Assembly (NCBI GenBank): GCA_002348465.1
Contig: DEBI01000114.1
Span: 1-24,713, forward strand
From: Gemmatimonadales bacterium UBA2960
Lineage (GTDB): Bacteria > Gemmatimonadota > Gemmatimonadetes > Longimicrobiales > Gaopeijiaceae
Length of the DNA stretch: 24,713 bases
Direction: 5' to 3'
Shown: piece by piece, positions 1-7,878 of the stretch
Layout of the letters: each line of letters opens with the position of its first letter
How positions within the stretch are numbered: the stretch's first letter is position 1
Made by a program: the position numbers and the translations under genes
Notes under the pieces: generated by a model
Told to the model about the DNA's origin: nothing
The model's database searches: none
Seen by the model: the letters and a program-made list of their open reading frames with translations, nothing else

Positions 1-413
1 TTGAGATCGTAGGACTGGTCGCGGACATCATTTTACCTCGAACAGACTCACCCAGTGCAACCGATCTAGATGTGCCTGCCTTCGTTGATCTGATCGTGTC
101 GGAATGGATGGACGACAAAGACTCAGAGGATTTTCGTCTGGGTCTCAGAATGCTAGACACAGAATCCGTGGTGCGTTTTGGGATCGGTTTTACAGAGTCT
201 TCGGCCGATCAACAGCATACCCTAGTCAGTGAGCTTGATGCACAGATGCCAGATCCAGGCTCTAGCGAAGACGTGCCGGATGGTTTTTACCCTACTCTCA
301 AGCGGCTGGTAGTGGTGGGATACTTCACGACAGAAGAGGGTGCGAGCCAGACCGGATATCGCATCATGCCGGGAGCTTATGCGGGTTGCTCGGTTCCGGG
401 GGCCAATCGATGA
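1..413 (+). CDS. Gluconate 2-dehydrogenase subunit 3 family protein (5' truncated)
   Basis: The reading frame is open from base 3 to the TGA at 411-413, so the gene begins before the window. The visible 136 residues include ILPRTDSPSATDLDVPAF followed by VDLIVSEW, the typical core of the small subunit of membrane-bound FAD gluconate/sorbitol/glucose dehydrogenases. In that family the small subunit usually carries a Tat signal and escorts the flavoprotein to the periplasm; the signal would lie upstream and cannot be seen. Its stop overlaps the start of the GMC flavoprotein (ATGA at 410-413), which implies translational coupling and a subunit partnership. A GTG at 72 is an internal codon, not the likely start. 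Family confident; substrate unknown. Confidence 0.86.
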   Translation, partial: EIVGLVADIILPRTDSPSATDLDVPAFVDLIVSEWMDDKDSEDFRLGLRMLDTESVVRFGIGFTESSADQQHTLVSELDAQMPDPGSSEDVPDGFYPTLKRLVVVGYFTTEEGASQTGYRIMPGAYAGCSVPGANR

Positions 414-2086
414 GAACTGATTACGATGCCATAGTCATTGGGTCAGGCATCACAGGGGGGTGGGCTGCCAAGGAGCTTACGGAAGCCGGCCTGCATACTC
501 TCGTTCTAGAGGCCGGACCCGAAATTATTCCCGAGCGAGACTATACTGAGCACGTCCCTGTTTGGGACATGAAGTATCGCGGAATGACAGACAGGAAAAA
601 GCTGGCCGATCGGCAGGCCATCCAGCGCGAATGCTATGCATGCGACGAATTGGGTTCTGCGTTCTTTGTCGACGACGTGGAAAACCCATACACAACTCCC
701 GACGACTCACCGTTCCTGTTCCTACGAGGCCGGCAGGTAGGTGGTCGCTCGATAATGTGGGGTCGTCAGGTCTATCGACTTAGCGATCTCGATTTCGAAG
801 CTAACGCTAGGGAGGGGGTCGGTATCGACTGGCCGATTCGTTACGCTGACATAGAGCCTTGGTACGATTATGTAGAGCGGTTCATCGGTGTCTCGGGTGA
901 GGCTCTTGGATTGCCTCATCTTCCGGATAGTCAATTCCTCCCCCCGATGCCAATGATGTGTGCCGAAGCCCATGTCCGTGACGGGATCAAAAGCGCGTAT
1001 GGTGACGAGCGGACTCTCACAATTGGGCGATGTGCAGTCCTGACCCGCGACCATAATGGTCGCCGGGCATGCCATTATTGTGGTCCGTGCGAACGAGGCT
1101 GCAGGACAGGCTCCTACTTTAGCAGCCTCAGCGCCACACTCCCGGCGGCGCGTGCCACGGGTCTAATGACACTGAGGCCTAACAGTGTTGTGCATTCGCT
1201 CGGGTACCGAGATGGAAGAATATCGTCAGTTAAAGTGATTGATAGAGAGAGCCACGAGGCGCTTGAGTTCAAAGGTCGGGTCGTTTTCTTAGGAGCATCT
1301 ACAATTGAGTCGACACGTATCCTGCTCAACTCAACTTCTCCTGATTTCCCGAATGGGATAGCCAACTCGAGTGGGACTCTGGGGCATTACTTGATGGACC
1401 ACACCATGGGCCATGGGGCAGGGGGAGATGTTCCGGGGTTCGAGGATCAGGCAAACCAAGTGCGCCGTATAAATGGCATCTATCTACCTCGCTTCCGAAA
1501 CGTTACGAGTAAGCATCCTGATTTCTTGCGGGGGTTCGCATATCAGGGTGGAGGCTCAAGAAGTACATGGAGCCGTGGTGGCACGACTAGCGGGTTGGGA
1601 GCGGGCTTTAAGCACGGTCTGACAGAGATGGGACCGTGGCAGATGTCTCTGTATGGATTTGGGGAGTGTCTACCGCACGAGTCAAACCGCGTCGAACTGG
1701 ACCCCGATGTAGTTGATGCATGGGGCATTCCCGTACCCCGTATCTCATGTAGATGGCGGGAGAACGAGCGCGCGATGTTCGATGACATGGCGGTAAGCGC
1801 CGCTGAAATGCTGGAGGCAGCGGGGGTTCGTAATGTGCAGGTCTTCCATGAGGATAATCCTCCTGGAAAGACGATCCATGAGATGGGCACCGCTCGAATG
1901 GGGCGAGATCCAGAGACGTCAGTGCTCAACGCGCACAACCAAGCGCACGACGTTCGGAACCTCTTCGTCATAGACGGCTCTTGTATGGTGTCGTCTGCCA
2001 ATCAGAATCCGTCCCTCACATACATGGCTCTAACTGCACGTGCGTGCGCATACGCGGTCGATGCGCTGAATCGCATGGAGCTTTGA
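410..2086 (+). CDS. GMC family FAD-dependent oxidoreductase, gluconate/glucose dehydrogenase large-subunit type
   Basis: A 558-residue flavoprotein, full length for the family. The N-terminus has the FAD Rossmann motif (IVIGSGITGGW, residues 8-18) ending in LVLEAGP (31-37). GGRSIMWGRQ (111-120) is the usual FAD-contacting segment. The C-terminus has H490 in HEMGTARMG and N533 in QNPSLT, equivalent to the catalytic His/Asn pair of cholesterol-oxidase-like GMC enzymes (inferred by motif). Four cysteines, C221, C224, C227 and C231, match the iron-sulfur site of FAD-glucose dehydrogenase-type large subunits, which pass electrons to a cytochrome. The ATG at 410 was chosen because it overlaps the upstream stop and starts right before the FAD motif; a TTG at 386 would add eight poor residues. 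It probably oxidises a sugar, sugar acid or alcohol in the periplasm, escorted by the upstream subunit. Confidence 0.93.
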   Translation: MRTDYDAIVIGSGITGGWAAKELTEAGLHTLVLEAGPEIIPERDYTEHVPVWDMKYRGMTDRKKLADRQAIQRECYACDELGSAFFVDDVENPYTTPDDSPFLFLRGRQVGGRSIMWGRQVYRLSDLDFEANAREGVGIDWPIRYADIEPWYDYVERFIGVSGEALGLPHLPDSQFLPPMPMMCAEAHVRDGIKSAYGDERTLTIGRCAVLTRDHNGRRACHYCGPCERGCRTGSYFSSLSATLPAARATGLMTLRPNSVVHSLGYRDGRISSVKVIDRESHEALEFKGRVVFLGASTIESTRILLNSTSPDFPNGIANSSGTLGHYLMDHTMGHGAGGDVPGFEDQANQVRRINGIYLPRFRNVTSKHPDFLRGFAYQGGGSRSTWSRGGTTSGLGAGFKHGLTEMGPWQMSLYGFGECLPHESNRVELDPDVVDAWGIPVPRISCRWRENERAMFDDMAVSAAEMLEAAGVRNVQVFHEDNPPGKTIHEMGTARMGRDPETSVLNAHNQAHDVRNLFVIDGSCMVSSANQNPSLTYMALTARACAYAVDALNRMEL

Positions 2087-2108
2087 GGACGCCGGTGGAA
2101 GCTAGGTT

Positions 2109-3170
2109 TTGATTACACGAAGAGATCTATTGGGTCTTCAAGTGCAACAGAAGCGCGCGGTGTCGGGACCGAGGGTCGAGTGGAGGCTCGCATCTAGCTT
2201 TCCTCCGAGTGCTGATCTGCTCCACGGCGCTGCTATACGCGTGAGCGAACGAGTATCGGCGATGACGGGGGGACAGTTCACCATCCGCGTTTATGCGGCT
2301 GGTGAACTGGTGCCACCGCTTCAGGTTATGGACGCGGTTATGCAAGGTACAGTCCAGGCAGGTCTGTCACCCGGATATTTCTACATCGGTAAGCATCCTG
2401 CATTGGCGTTCGATACGGGTGTCCCCTTCGGACTCACTACGCGGCAGCAGCTGTCATGGCTGTGGCACGGTGGTGGACTTGATTTGCTGAATGAGGTCTG
2501 GGGGCAGTTTGGCCTTCGTTCGTTGACCGCGATCGCGTCTCCAGGTCAGATGGGGGGGTGGTTTCGTGAGCCAATCGAAGCACTCTCTGATTTAGCGGGG
2601 CTTCGTTTCCGGATTCCAGGTATTGGCGGGGAAATAATGACGAGGCTAGGGGTCACCGTGCAGGTTTTATCCGGAGCGGAGATCTATCCGGCTTTGGAGC
2701 GGGGAGCGATCGATGCGACTGAGTGGGTAGGCCCGTATGATGACGAGAAGCTCGGCCTTCACCAGATCGCTAAGAACTACTACTACCCAGGCTGGTGGGA
2801 GCCGGGTGTAACGATGGGTCTTCTGGTAAGTGACGACTCGTTTCGTGAATTACCGTTGTCATACCAGCGTATTTTAGAGGTGGCGTGCGGAGAGACGGCG
2901 ATCGATCGCCTCGCTATATACGATGTGGAAGAGCCACGTGCCTTACGCAGGCTGACAGAGGAGCATGGGGTGATGTTGCGAAGGTATCCCGAGGATGTCT
3001 TAGACGCAGCGTGGCGAGAGTCAAACGCCTATCTGCAAGATCAGTCGTCCCTAAACGCTGACTTCGCTCGTGTCTATGCTTCGTGGGATGCTTTTCGTAC
3101 CTCCGCATTTGGGTATGCCAGGGGCAATGAGCTTTCCTACCGGAGAGACGCATTCCCCCGAGTAGGATGA
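2109..3170 (+). CDS. TRAP transporter solute-binding protein, DctP/TakP type
   Basis: A 353-residue protein matching the TakP (2-oxoacid/lactate-type) branch of TRAP binding proteins along its length. Seen are WRLASSFP (26-33), AGELVPPLQ, the Q in PGQMGGWFRE, the Arg in LAGLRFRIPG that binds the ligand carboxylate in this family, and EWVGPYDDEKLG followed by YYYPGWWEPG, a signature of TakP-like proteins. The only possible start is TTG 2109 (in-frame stop at 2103-2105) with GGAAG seven bases upstream. The leader MITRRDLLG resembles a Tat n-region, but the hydrophobic stretch that should follow is absent, and the mature domain begins only about 15 residues later. It follows the GMC gene by 22 bases, so it is probably co-transcribed. 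No TRAP membrane subunit (DctQ/DctM) lies downstream. Substrate likely an organic acid (inference). Confidence 0.92.
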   Translation: MITRRDLLGLQVQQKRAVSGPRVEWRLASSFPPSADLLHGAAIRVSERVSAMTGGQFTIRVYAAGELVPPLQVMDAVMQGTVQAGLSPGYFYIGKHPALAFDTGVPFGLTTRQQLSWLWHGGGLDLLNEVWGQFGLRSLTAIASPGQMGGWFREPIEALSDLAGLRFRIPGIGGEIMTRLGVTVQVLSGAEIYPALERGAIDATEWVGPYDDEKLGLHQIAKNYYYPGWWEPGVTMGLLVSDDSFRELPLSYQRILEVACGETAIDRLAIYDVEEPRALRRLTEEHGVMLRRYPEDVLDAAWRESNAYLQDQSSLNADFARVYASWDAFRTSAFGYARGNELSYRRDAFPRVG

Positions 3171-3346
3171 TTTACTTAATGCGAGTCATCGAGGTTTTGG
3201 GGAAGGGGTGAACAACAGAGCCCGCAGTGCGGTATCTTCTACGCACCTATAACTGCTTGTTAGCCCCCGTACTCTCTATCCGCCTTTTTGCATTGTTTGG
3301 TTCCGACCGGTCGTCAGATGGCGGCTCGCTGAAGCATGACGGTTGT

Positions 3347-5107
3347 ATGTCCCGTATGGCTCTGATTGTCGCGCTGATCGTCTTTTCTGGGTTGCGTACT
3401 CAAGCGGTCTATGCTCAGGCTGATACCGTCCGAGTAGATCTCGCCCGTCAGTCTTGTGATGCCGGGGTGATTACCGACATTGAGGTCATCCGTGGCTCTG
3501 TGTTCGACCCTGATTCGACGGACATCGGTGCGGTCGCATGGGTATACCGGCTTATGGATGTTGTCCACATCCGGACTCAGGAATCGTTTATTCGACGGGA
3601 GGTTCTGTTTGAGGTAGGTGACTGCTATGACCCGTTCCTAGCACAGGAGTCGGAGCGCCTCCTAGAGTCCTACGGCTTTCTGACGGAAGCGCGGGTGACA
3701 TCTAAGCCTGATGGAGCCGGGGGCCGGCACGTCACGGTAAGCACACTCGACGAGTGGTCGACTCAGGTCGATCTGGGTGTGACGTACGATGAGGGTCTAA
3801 ACCTTGAAAAGATTCAGATCACTGAGGAGAATTTTCTTGGTCAGGGGGTCTTCGCTGAGTTCACGCACCGAGATCGGTTGGAGACGAGGACAAGAGCCGT
3901 GTCGGTATCCACACCTCGGTTGTTCGGACGAACTGACGCGAGCATTGAGGTTGGTCGAGATCGGCCGGGTGACTTCATCAATCAGCATGTCAGATATCCT
4001 TTCATTGGAGAGACAGGCCAATACTCGGTGCGTCAGGGATATAGCCGTGGTACGAGCTTCTACTCATACAGCACTCCTGTCGGCGACGGACTGAATCAGG
4101 TGCTAGCCCCTCAATTCCGAGAGGTGATTGAGTTTTCGGCAGCTCAGCGGTTTGGGCAGAGAGGTCGGTCTGTAATCGCCGGACTCACGCTCTCTCGTGA
4201 TGTGACTCGCTTTGGAACGATCGAAGCCGCAGCGGACGACAACCTCGACGAACTAGTTCCTTTTCCAGGCGTTGTGCCCAGCTCGCTCTCACGTCAGATA
4301 AAAGAACGTGGGGCTAGTCGGGTCTGGTTACACCTAGGTGCAAGCCAGATGCGGTATCAGGAATACTATGGCATCGACGGACTCCGCGACCGGCTTCTCG
4401 TCGGTCTGGGTTATTTCGTGGGGGCCTCAGCAGGAAGGGGCTTTGGGGTCCTAGTTCCAGATGGCGTGATCGGAATGAACGAGTTTTTTGGCCGTGCGAA
4501 TACCAGTTTTACCGCTCCGGTTGGTTCTTCGATCCTACACGGTGGGGCCTACATCGAGTCCCGCCGGGCGAAAGATGGATGGCAAGACGTCCTAGCTGAC
4601 GCTGAACTGGTAGCGTACCTGAGGAACGACGCTCTTCCTGGGCAGACTTTCTTCTTTCGTGCTTCGATGGCCGGTGGTTGGAACACCACTATGCCATACC
4701 AACTAAGCCTAGGTGGGCGAGACGGGCTTCGTTCGTTACCGGAGGATAGCTATCCGGGAGGGCGGACGGTGCGGTTCCTAGTTGAAGATCGTATCGTGCT
4801 TCCGTGGCCGTCACGCAGGTTTGATCTTGGCATGACGGTTTTCGCTGATATGGGGCGCGTCTGGTCGGGCGATGCCCCCTTCGGGATCGATTCTGGTTGG
4901 CACAAAGGAGTGGGGGCTGGCCTTCGGTTCGCATTTCGCCGTGGTGCGCGCCACGTGCTGCGCGCTGACGTGGCGTTTCCCGTTAATGGCCCTGACACTT
5001 CACCGATTTTTCGGGTCACCTTCGAACTCAACAGGCTAGCGCTCGGTTTCTTGACCCCAGATCACTTTCGGAGTCGCCGCTTCGACATAGGAGCTCATAG
5101 CTTCTAG
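3347..5107 (+). CDS. Omp85/BamA-like outer-membrane beta-barrel protein with one POTRA-like domain
   Basis: A 586-residue protein with a clear signal peptide (MSRMALIVALIVFSGLRTQA, cleavage after VYA or AQ near residue 24). Residues about 42-137 look like one POTRA domain: a beta strand, then FIRREVLFEVGDCYDP, the helix AQESERLLESYGF and a final TVSTLDEW strand. The rest alternates in short amphipathic strands typical of a 16-stranded barrel. SLGGRDGLRSLPEDSYPGG (around residues 455-473) corresponds to the conserved loop-6 region of Omp85 proteins, with LRSL replacing the usual VRGY/F. The chain ends in Phe, as outer-membrane barrels often do. A longer reading frame begins at GTG 3227, but ATG 3347 is preferred because it places the signal peptide at the N-terminus. 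It is too short to be the main BamA (normally five POTRAs). It converges on the formate dehydrogenase operon with a 14-base gap. Role in translocation or lipid handling unknown. Confidence 0.8.
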   Translation: MSRMALIVALIVFSGLRTQAVYAQADTVRVDLARQSCDAGVITDIEVIRGSVFDPDSTDIGAVAWVYRLMDVVHIRTQESFIRREVLFEVGDCYDPFLAQESERLLESYGFLTEARVTSKPDGAGGRHVTVSTLDEWSTQVDLGVTYDEGLNLEKIQITEENFLGQGVFAEFTHRDRLETRTRAVSVSTPRLFGRTDASIEVGRDRPGDFINQHVRYPFIGETGQYSVRQGYSRGTSFYSYSTPVGDGLNQVLAPQFREVIEFSAAQRFGQRGRSVIAGLTLSRDVTRFGTIEAAADDNLDELVPFPGVVPSSLSRQIKERGASRVWLHLGASQMRYQEYYGIDGLRDRLLVGLGYFVGASAGRGFGVLVPDGVIGMNEFFGRANTSFTAPVGSSILHGGAYIESRRAKDGWQDVLADAELVAYLRNDALPGQTFFFRASMAGGWNTTMPYQLSLGGRDGLRSLPEDSYPGGRTVRFLVEDRIVLPWPSRRFDLGMTVFADMGRVWSGDAPFGIDSGWHKGVGAGLRFAFRRGARHVLRADVAFPVNGPDTSPIFRVTFELNRLALGFLTPDHFRSRRFDIGAHSF

Positions 5108-5121
5108 CCCGCCATCACGGA

Positions 5122-7857
5122 TCAGATTCCCGCCCCAGTCTTTTGTGCTGAAGAATGCGGCTGGATTCGGACAGGACAGACCTTCAGCTCCGCAGTATCC
5201 GTAATCGGGTCATACCCTCCTCCTGTGAGGACATTGACAGGCACATCGTTGAACGAGAATGAAGTGAAGACGGTACCTCGTGGCGAACGCGCGGTCGCCT
5301 TCACCTTAATTGTGACCGCCCCACGGCGACTCGCCATCTCCACCCAACTTCCGTCTTCTACACCCCAAGCCGCTACATCGTCAGGATGTACTTCAAGGAC
5401 TTCTTCAGAGAGGAGGTAGTCGATTCCCTCTGAACGGCCGGTCTGGGTTCGGGAGTGATAGGATTCGAGTCGGCGCCCGGTCGTGAGCCACACCGGATAT
5501 TCATCGTCTACTGTTTCAGCTGGATCACGGTATCTGATCAACTTGAAGATTCCGCGTCCATTGATGAAACCGTCCTCGTGTAGGCGTGGTGTACCCGGAT
5601 GCCCCTCTTCGGGGACCGGCCATTGATATTCCCCGTGCTCGACACGATCCCAATCAAGGCCAGCGTACGTGGGAGAGAGAGAACAGAGTTCGTTGAAGAC
5701 GTCTTTAGCCTCGCTGTAGTTGAAACCATGAAAGCCCATCCTCTGAGCAAGTCGCGAAACAATCCACCAGTCAGGCTTTGCTTCGCCTGGCGGTGGTGTC
5801 GCACGTCGGAGACGCTGGACACGACGTTCGGTGTTCGTCTGCGTGCCGTCGGTTTCCGCAAAGCCCGAGGCCGGAAAGACGACATCGGCCAATTCTGCGG
5901 TTTCTGTCATGAAGAGGTCACATACCACGAGGAAATCGAGTGACTTTAACGCGTGCTCGCAGTGCTCTCTGTCCGGATCCGTAACCAGCGTATTCTCACC
6001 ATCGATGAGCATCGCTCGAATCTTGTCGCCGGCGAGTTCTAGCGCGCGCACTTTGGTGATACCCTTATCGATATCGATCTTCCGTCCCCACGCCTCCTCG
6101 AACTTGGCTTGGTTCGCTGGATCAGTGACCGGCTGGAAGCCTGGATAGTTATTCGGGATCGCTCCTACATCACCTGCTCCCTGGATATTGTTTTGGCCTC
6201 GCATCGGATTGATACCCGTGCCCTCGCGACCGACGTTTCCTGTCATGAGTGCCAGGTTGCACAAGCTTTGAACGTTGTCCACACCGCAGATGTGCTCGGT
6301 TATACCCAGCGTGTAATAGATCGCCCCTCGATCCGCCCGACCGTAGAGCAGAGCGGCTTGCTCAATTAGCTCGGGTGGGACGTCGCAGATGGCTGATGCC
6401 CACTCGGGCGTGAACTCTTTCACGTGCTCGAGGAATGCCTCAGCTTCGGTTGTCCTTTCTGCGAGAAACCCTTCGTCGATCAGCCCCTCTCTGGCGATTA
6501 CATGGGCCATGCCAAGCAGGAGCGCTGCGTCTGAGCCTACGCGGAGTCGCAAGTGCATGTCAGCATGCTCAACGAGCCCGATTTCTCGGGGGTCTGCAAC
6601 GATCATCTTTGCCCCGTTAGCGATTGCTTTCTTGAGGCGTGTTGCTGCGACGGGGTGGCATTCCGTCATGTTTGTGCCGATGCAAAAGATTACATCAGGC
6701 TTTTCCATGTCGCGTAGTGGGTTCGACATGGCGCCACGCCCGATCGTTGCCGCCAGACCGGCGACTGTTGGAGAGTGTCAGGCACGGCTGCAATTGTCGA
6801 TATAACTCGTCCCTAAGCCAGCTCGGACGAACTTCTGCATAGTGAATCCGGCTTCATTCGGGGCTCTGCCGGAGGCTATTGCGTAGAGACTGTGGCGGCC
6901 GTGTTCGTTTACGGCTTCAAGAAGTCCGGCGGCCGCCTTATCGAGTGCCTGATCCCATGTCGCGGGTACGAGTTGTCCGTGGTCATCTCGTATGAAAGGT
7001 GTTTTTAGACGATCTGGGTGATGAACAAAGTCAAAGGCGAACTGACCTTTCACGCAGAGTGCGCCTTCGTTGGCTGGGCCGTCCATCGCTGGCTGGATGC
7101 CCACGACTTGGTCACCCTTGGTCATAATGTCGAGGGCACAACCCACACCACAGTATGTGCAAACTGAGCGAGTCTTCTCGATCGGCTCCTCGACCTCTAC
7201 ATGTCGTAGCGCTTTGAGATCCCCCAGAGCGCCAGTCGGACATGTCTGGATGCATTGTCCGCAAAATGTGCAGGATGAGTCCTTCAGCAGGCCGCCAAAC
7301 TCGGTTGTGATCTGTGTCTCGAAGCCTCGGTTCATGATCGAGATAGCGTAGTCGCCTTCCTGCTCTGCGCAGACCCTGACGCATCGGTAGCATGAGATAC
7401 AGTTCTCATAGTCCCGAAGGATGAACGGATTGGGGTCGTCCGGACGTGAAACGCCAGACTTATCACCGGCGAAGCGGCCTGTGCGCGCGCTATAACGGTC
7501 TACGAGATTTTTCATCTCTTGCGATGCATAGCCCGAGAGTTCATCGACGTCGACTTCGCGATTCTCGGACACGACCATCTCAAGCAGCACGCGTCGATGC
7601 ATTTCGAGCGATCCACTCTTTGTTGTTATGCGCATTCCTGGCTCAGCCATCGTCGTGCAAGAGGCGACTGGTGTGCGCGCTCCTTCGATTTCCACGACAC
7701 AAAGTCGGCAGCCGCCGAATGCTTCGAGGCGATCATCGTAGCAGAGGGTGGGAATATCTTTGCGGTATCGCTCTGCCACCTGGAAAATGGTCTCACCTAT
7801 ATCGAACGGGACTTCCTCTCCATCGAGGAAGATCGTGCGTCCGGTTTCATCGCTCAT
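5122..7857 (-). CDS. fdhF: Formate dehydrogenase alpha subunit, selenocysteine-containing (NAD-dependent type)
   Basis: A 911-residue molybdo/tungsto-bis-MGD enzyme read through an in-frame UGA at residue 360 (6780-6778). Domains in order: a [2Fe-2S] domain (C39, C50, C53, C67); a NuoG-like His-Cys region with no ligands (about 98-116); a two-cluster ferredoxin domain (C153/156/159/163 and C196/199/202/206); the catalytic domain with its own [4Fe-4S] site (C233, C236, C240, C268) and K270. The active site reads DNCSRA-Sec-HSPTVAG, with His after Sec as in formate dehydrogenases. HSRTQTGR and the C-terminal FNDVPVNVLTGG and VCPVRI segments complete the cofactor site. Ignoring recoding would give two false ORFs, 7857-6778 and 6729-5122. 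It oxidises formate to CO2 (or the reverse) and passes electrons to the NuoEF-like subunit encoded 21 bases upstream. Cytoplasmic: no Tat signal. Requires FdhD, bis-MGD (MobA) and SelABCD. Confidence 0.95.
6740..6780 (-). promoter_or_regulatory. UGA selenocysteine codon and bacterial SECIS hairpin in fdhF
   Basis: The UGA is at 6780-6778 on the minus strand. Six codons later the mRNA folds as GUCGCC-GGUCU-GGCGGC: six pairs including one U-G, at 6765-6760 with 6754-6749, and loop 6759-6755. From memory, E. coli fdhF also has six codons (CAC GGC CCA UCG GUU GCA) between its UGA and GGU CUG, and its GGUCU apical loop holds the bases read by SelB. Loop sequence and spacing are therefore both the same here, while flanking bases differ, as expected for a functional element. 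The protein frame continues with strong formate dehydrogenase similarity on both sides of the UGA. Confidence 0.93.
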
Positions 7858-7878
7858 GGTGTCGTTCCATTCTTGTTA

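Noticed and set aside
1543..2001. Minus-strand ORF of 152 codons inside the GMC gene
   Set aside because: Opposite a full-length conserved enzyme; composition is Ser/Pro/Arg-rich, as expected of a shadow frame.
3227..3346. N-terminal extension of the Omp85-like protein from GTG 3227
   Set aside because: It would bury the clear signal peptide 40 residues into the protein.
6778..6780. Stop codon splitting fdhF into two genes or a pseudogene
   Set aside because: The frame is intact on both sides, the stop is at the Sec/Cys ligand position, and a SECIS hairpin with correct spacing follows.
6389..6805. Plus-strand ORF of 138 codons opposite fdhF
   Set aside because: Shadow of the antisense formate dehydrogenase frame; low-complexity Ser/Ala/Arg content and no ribosome-binding site.
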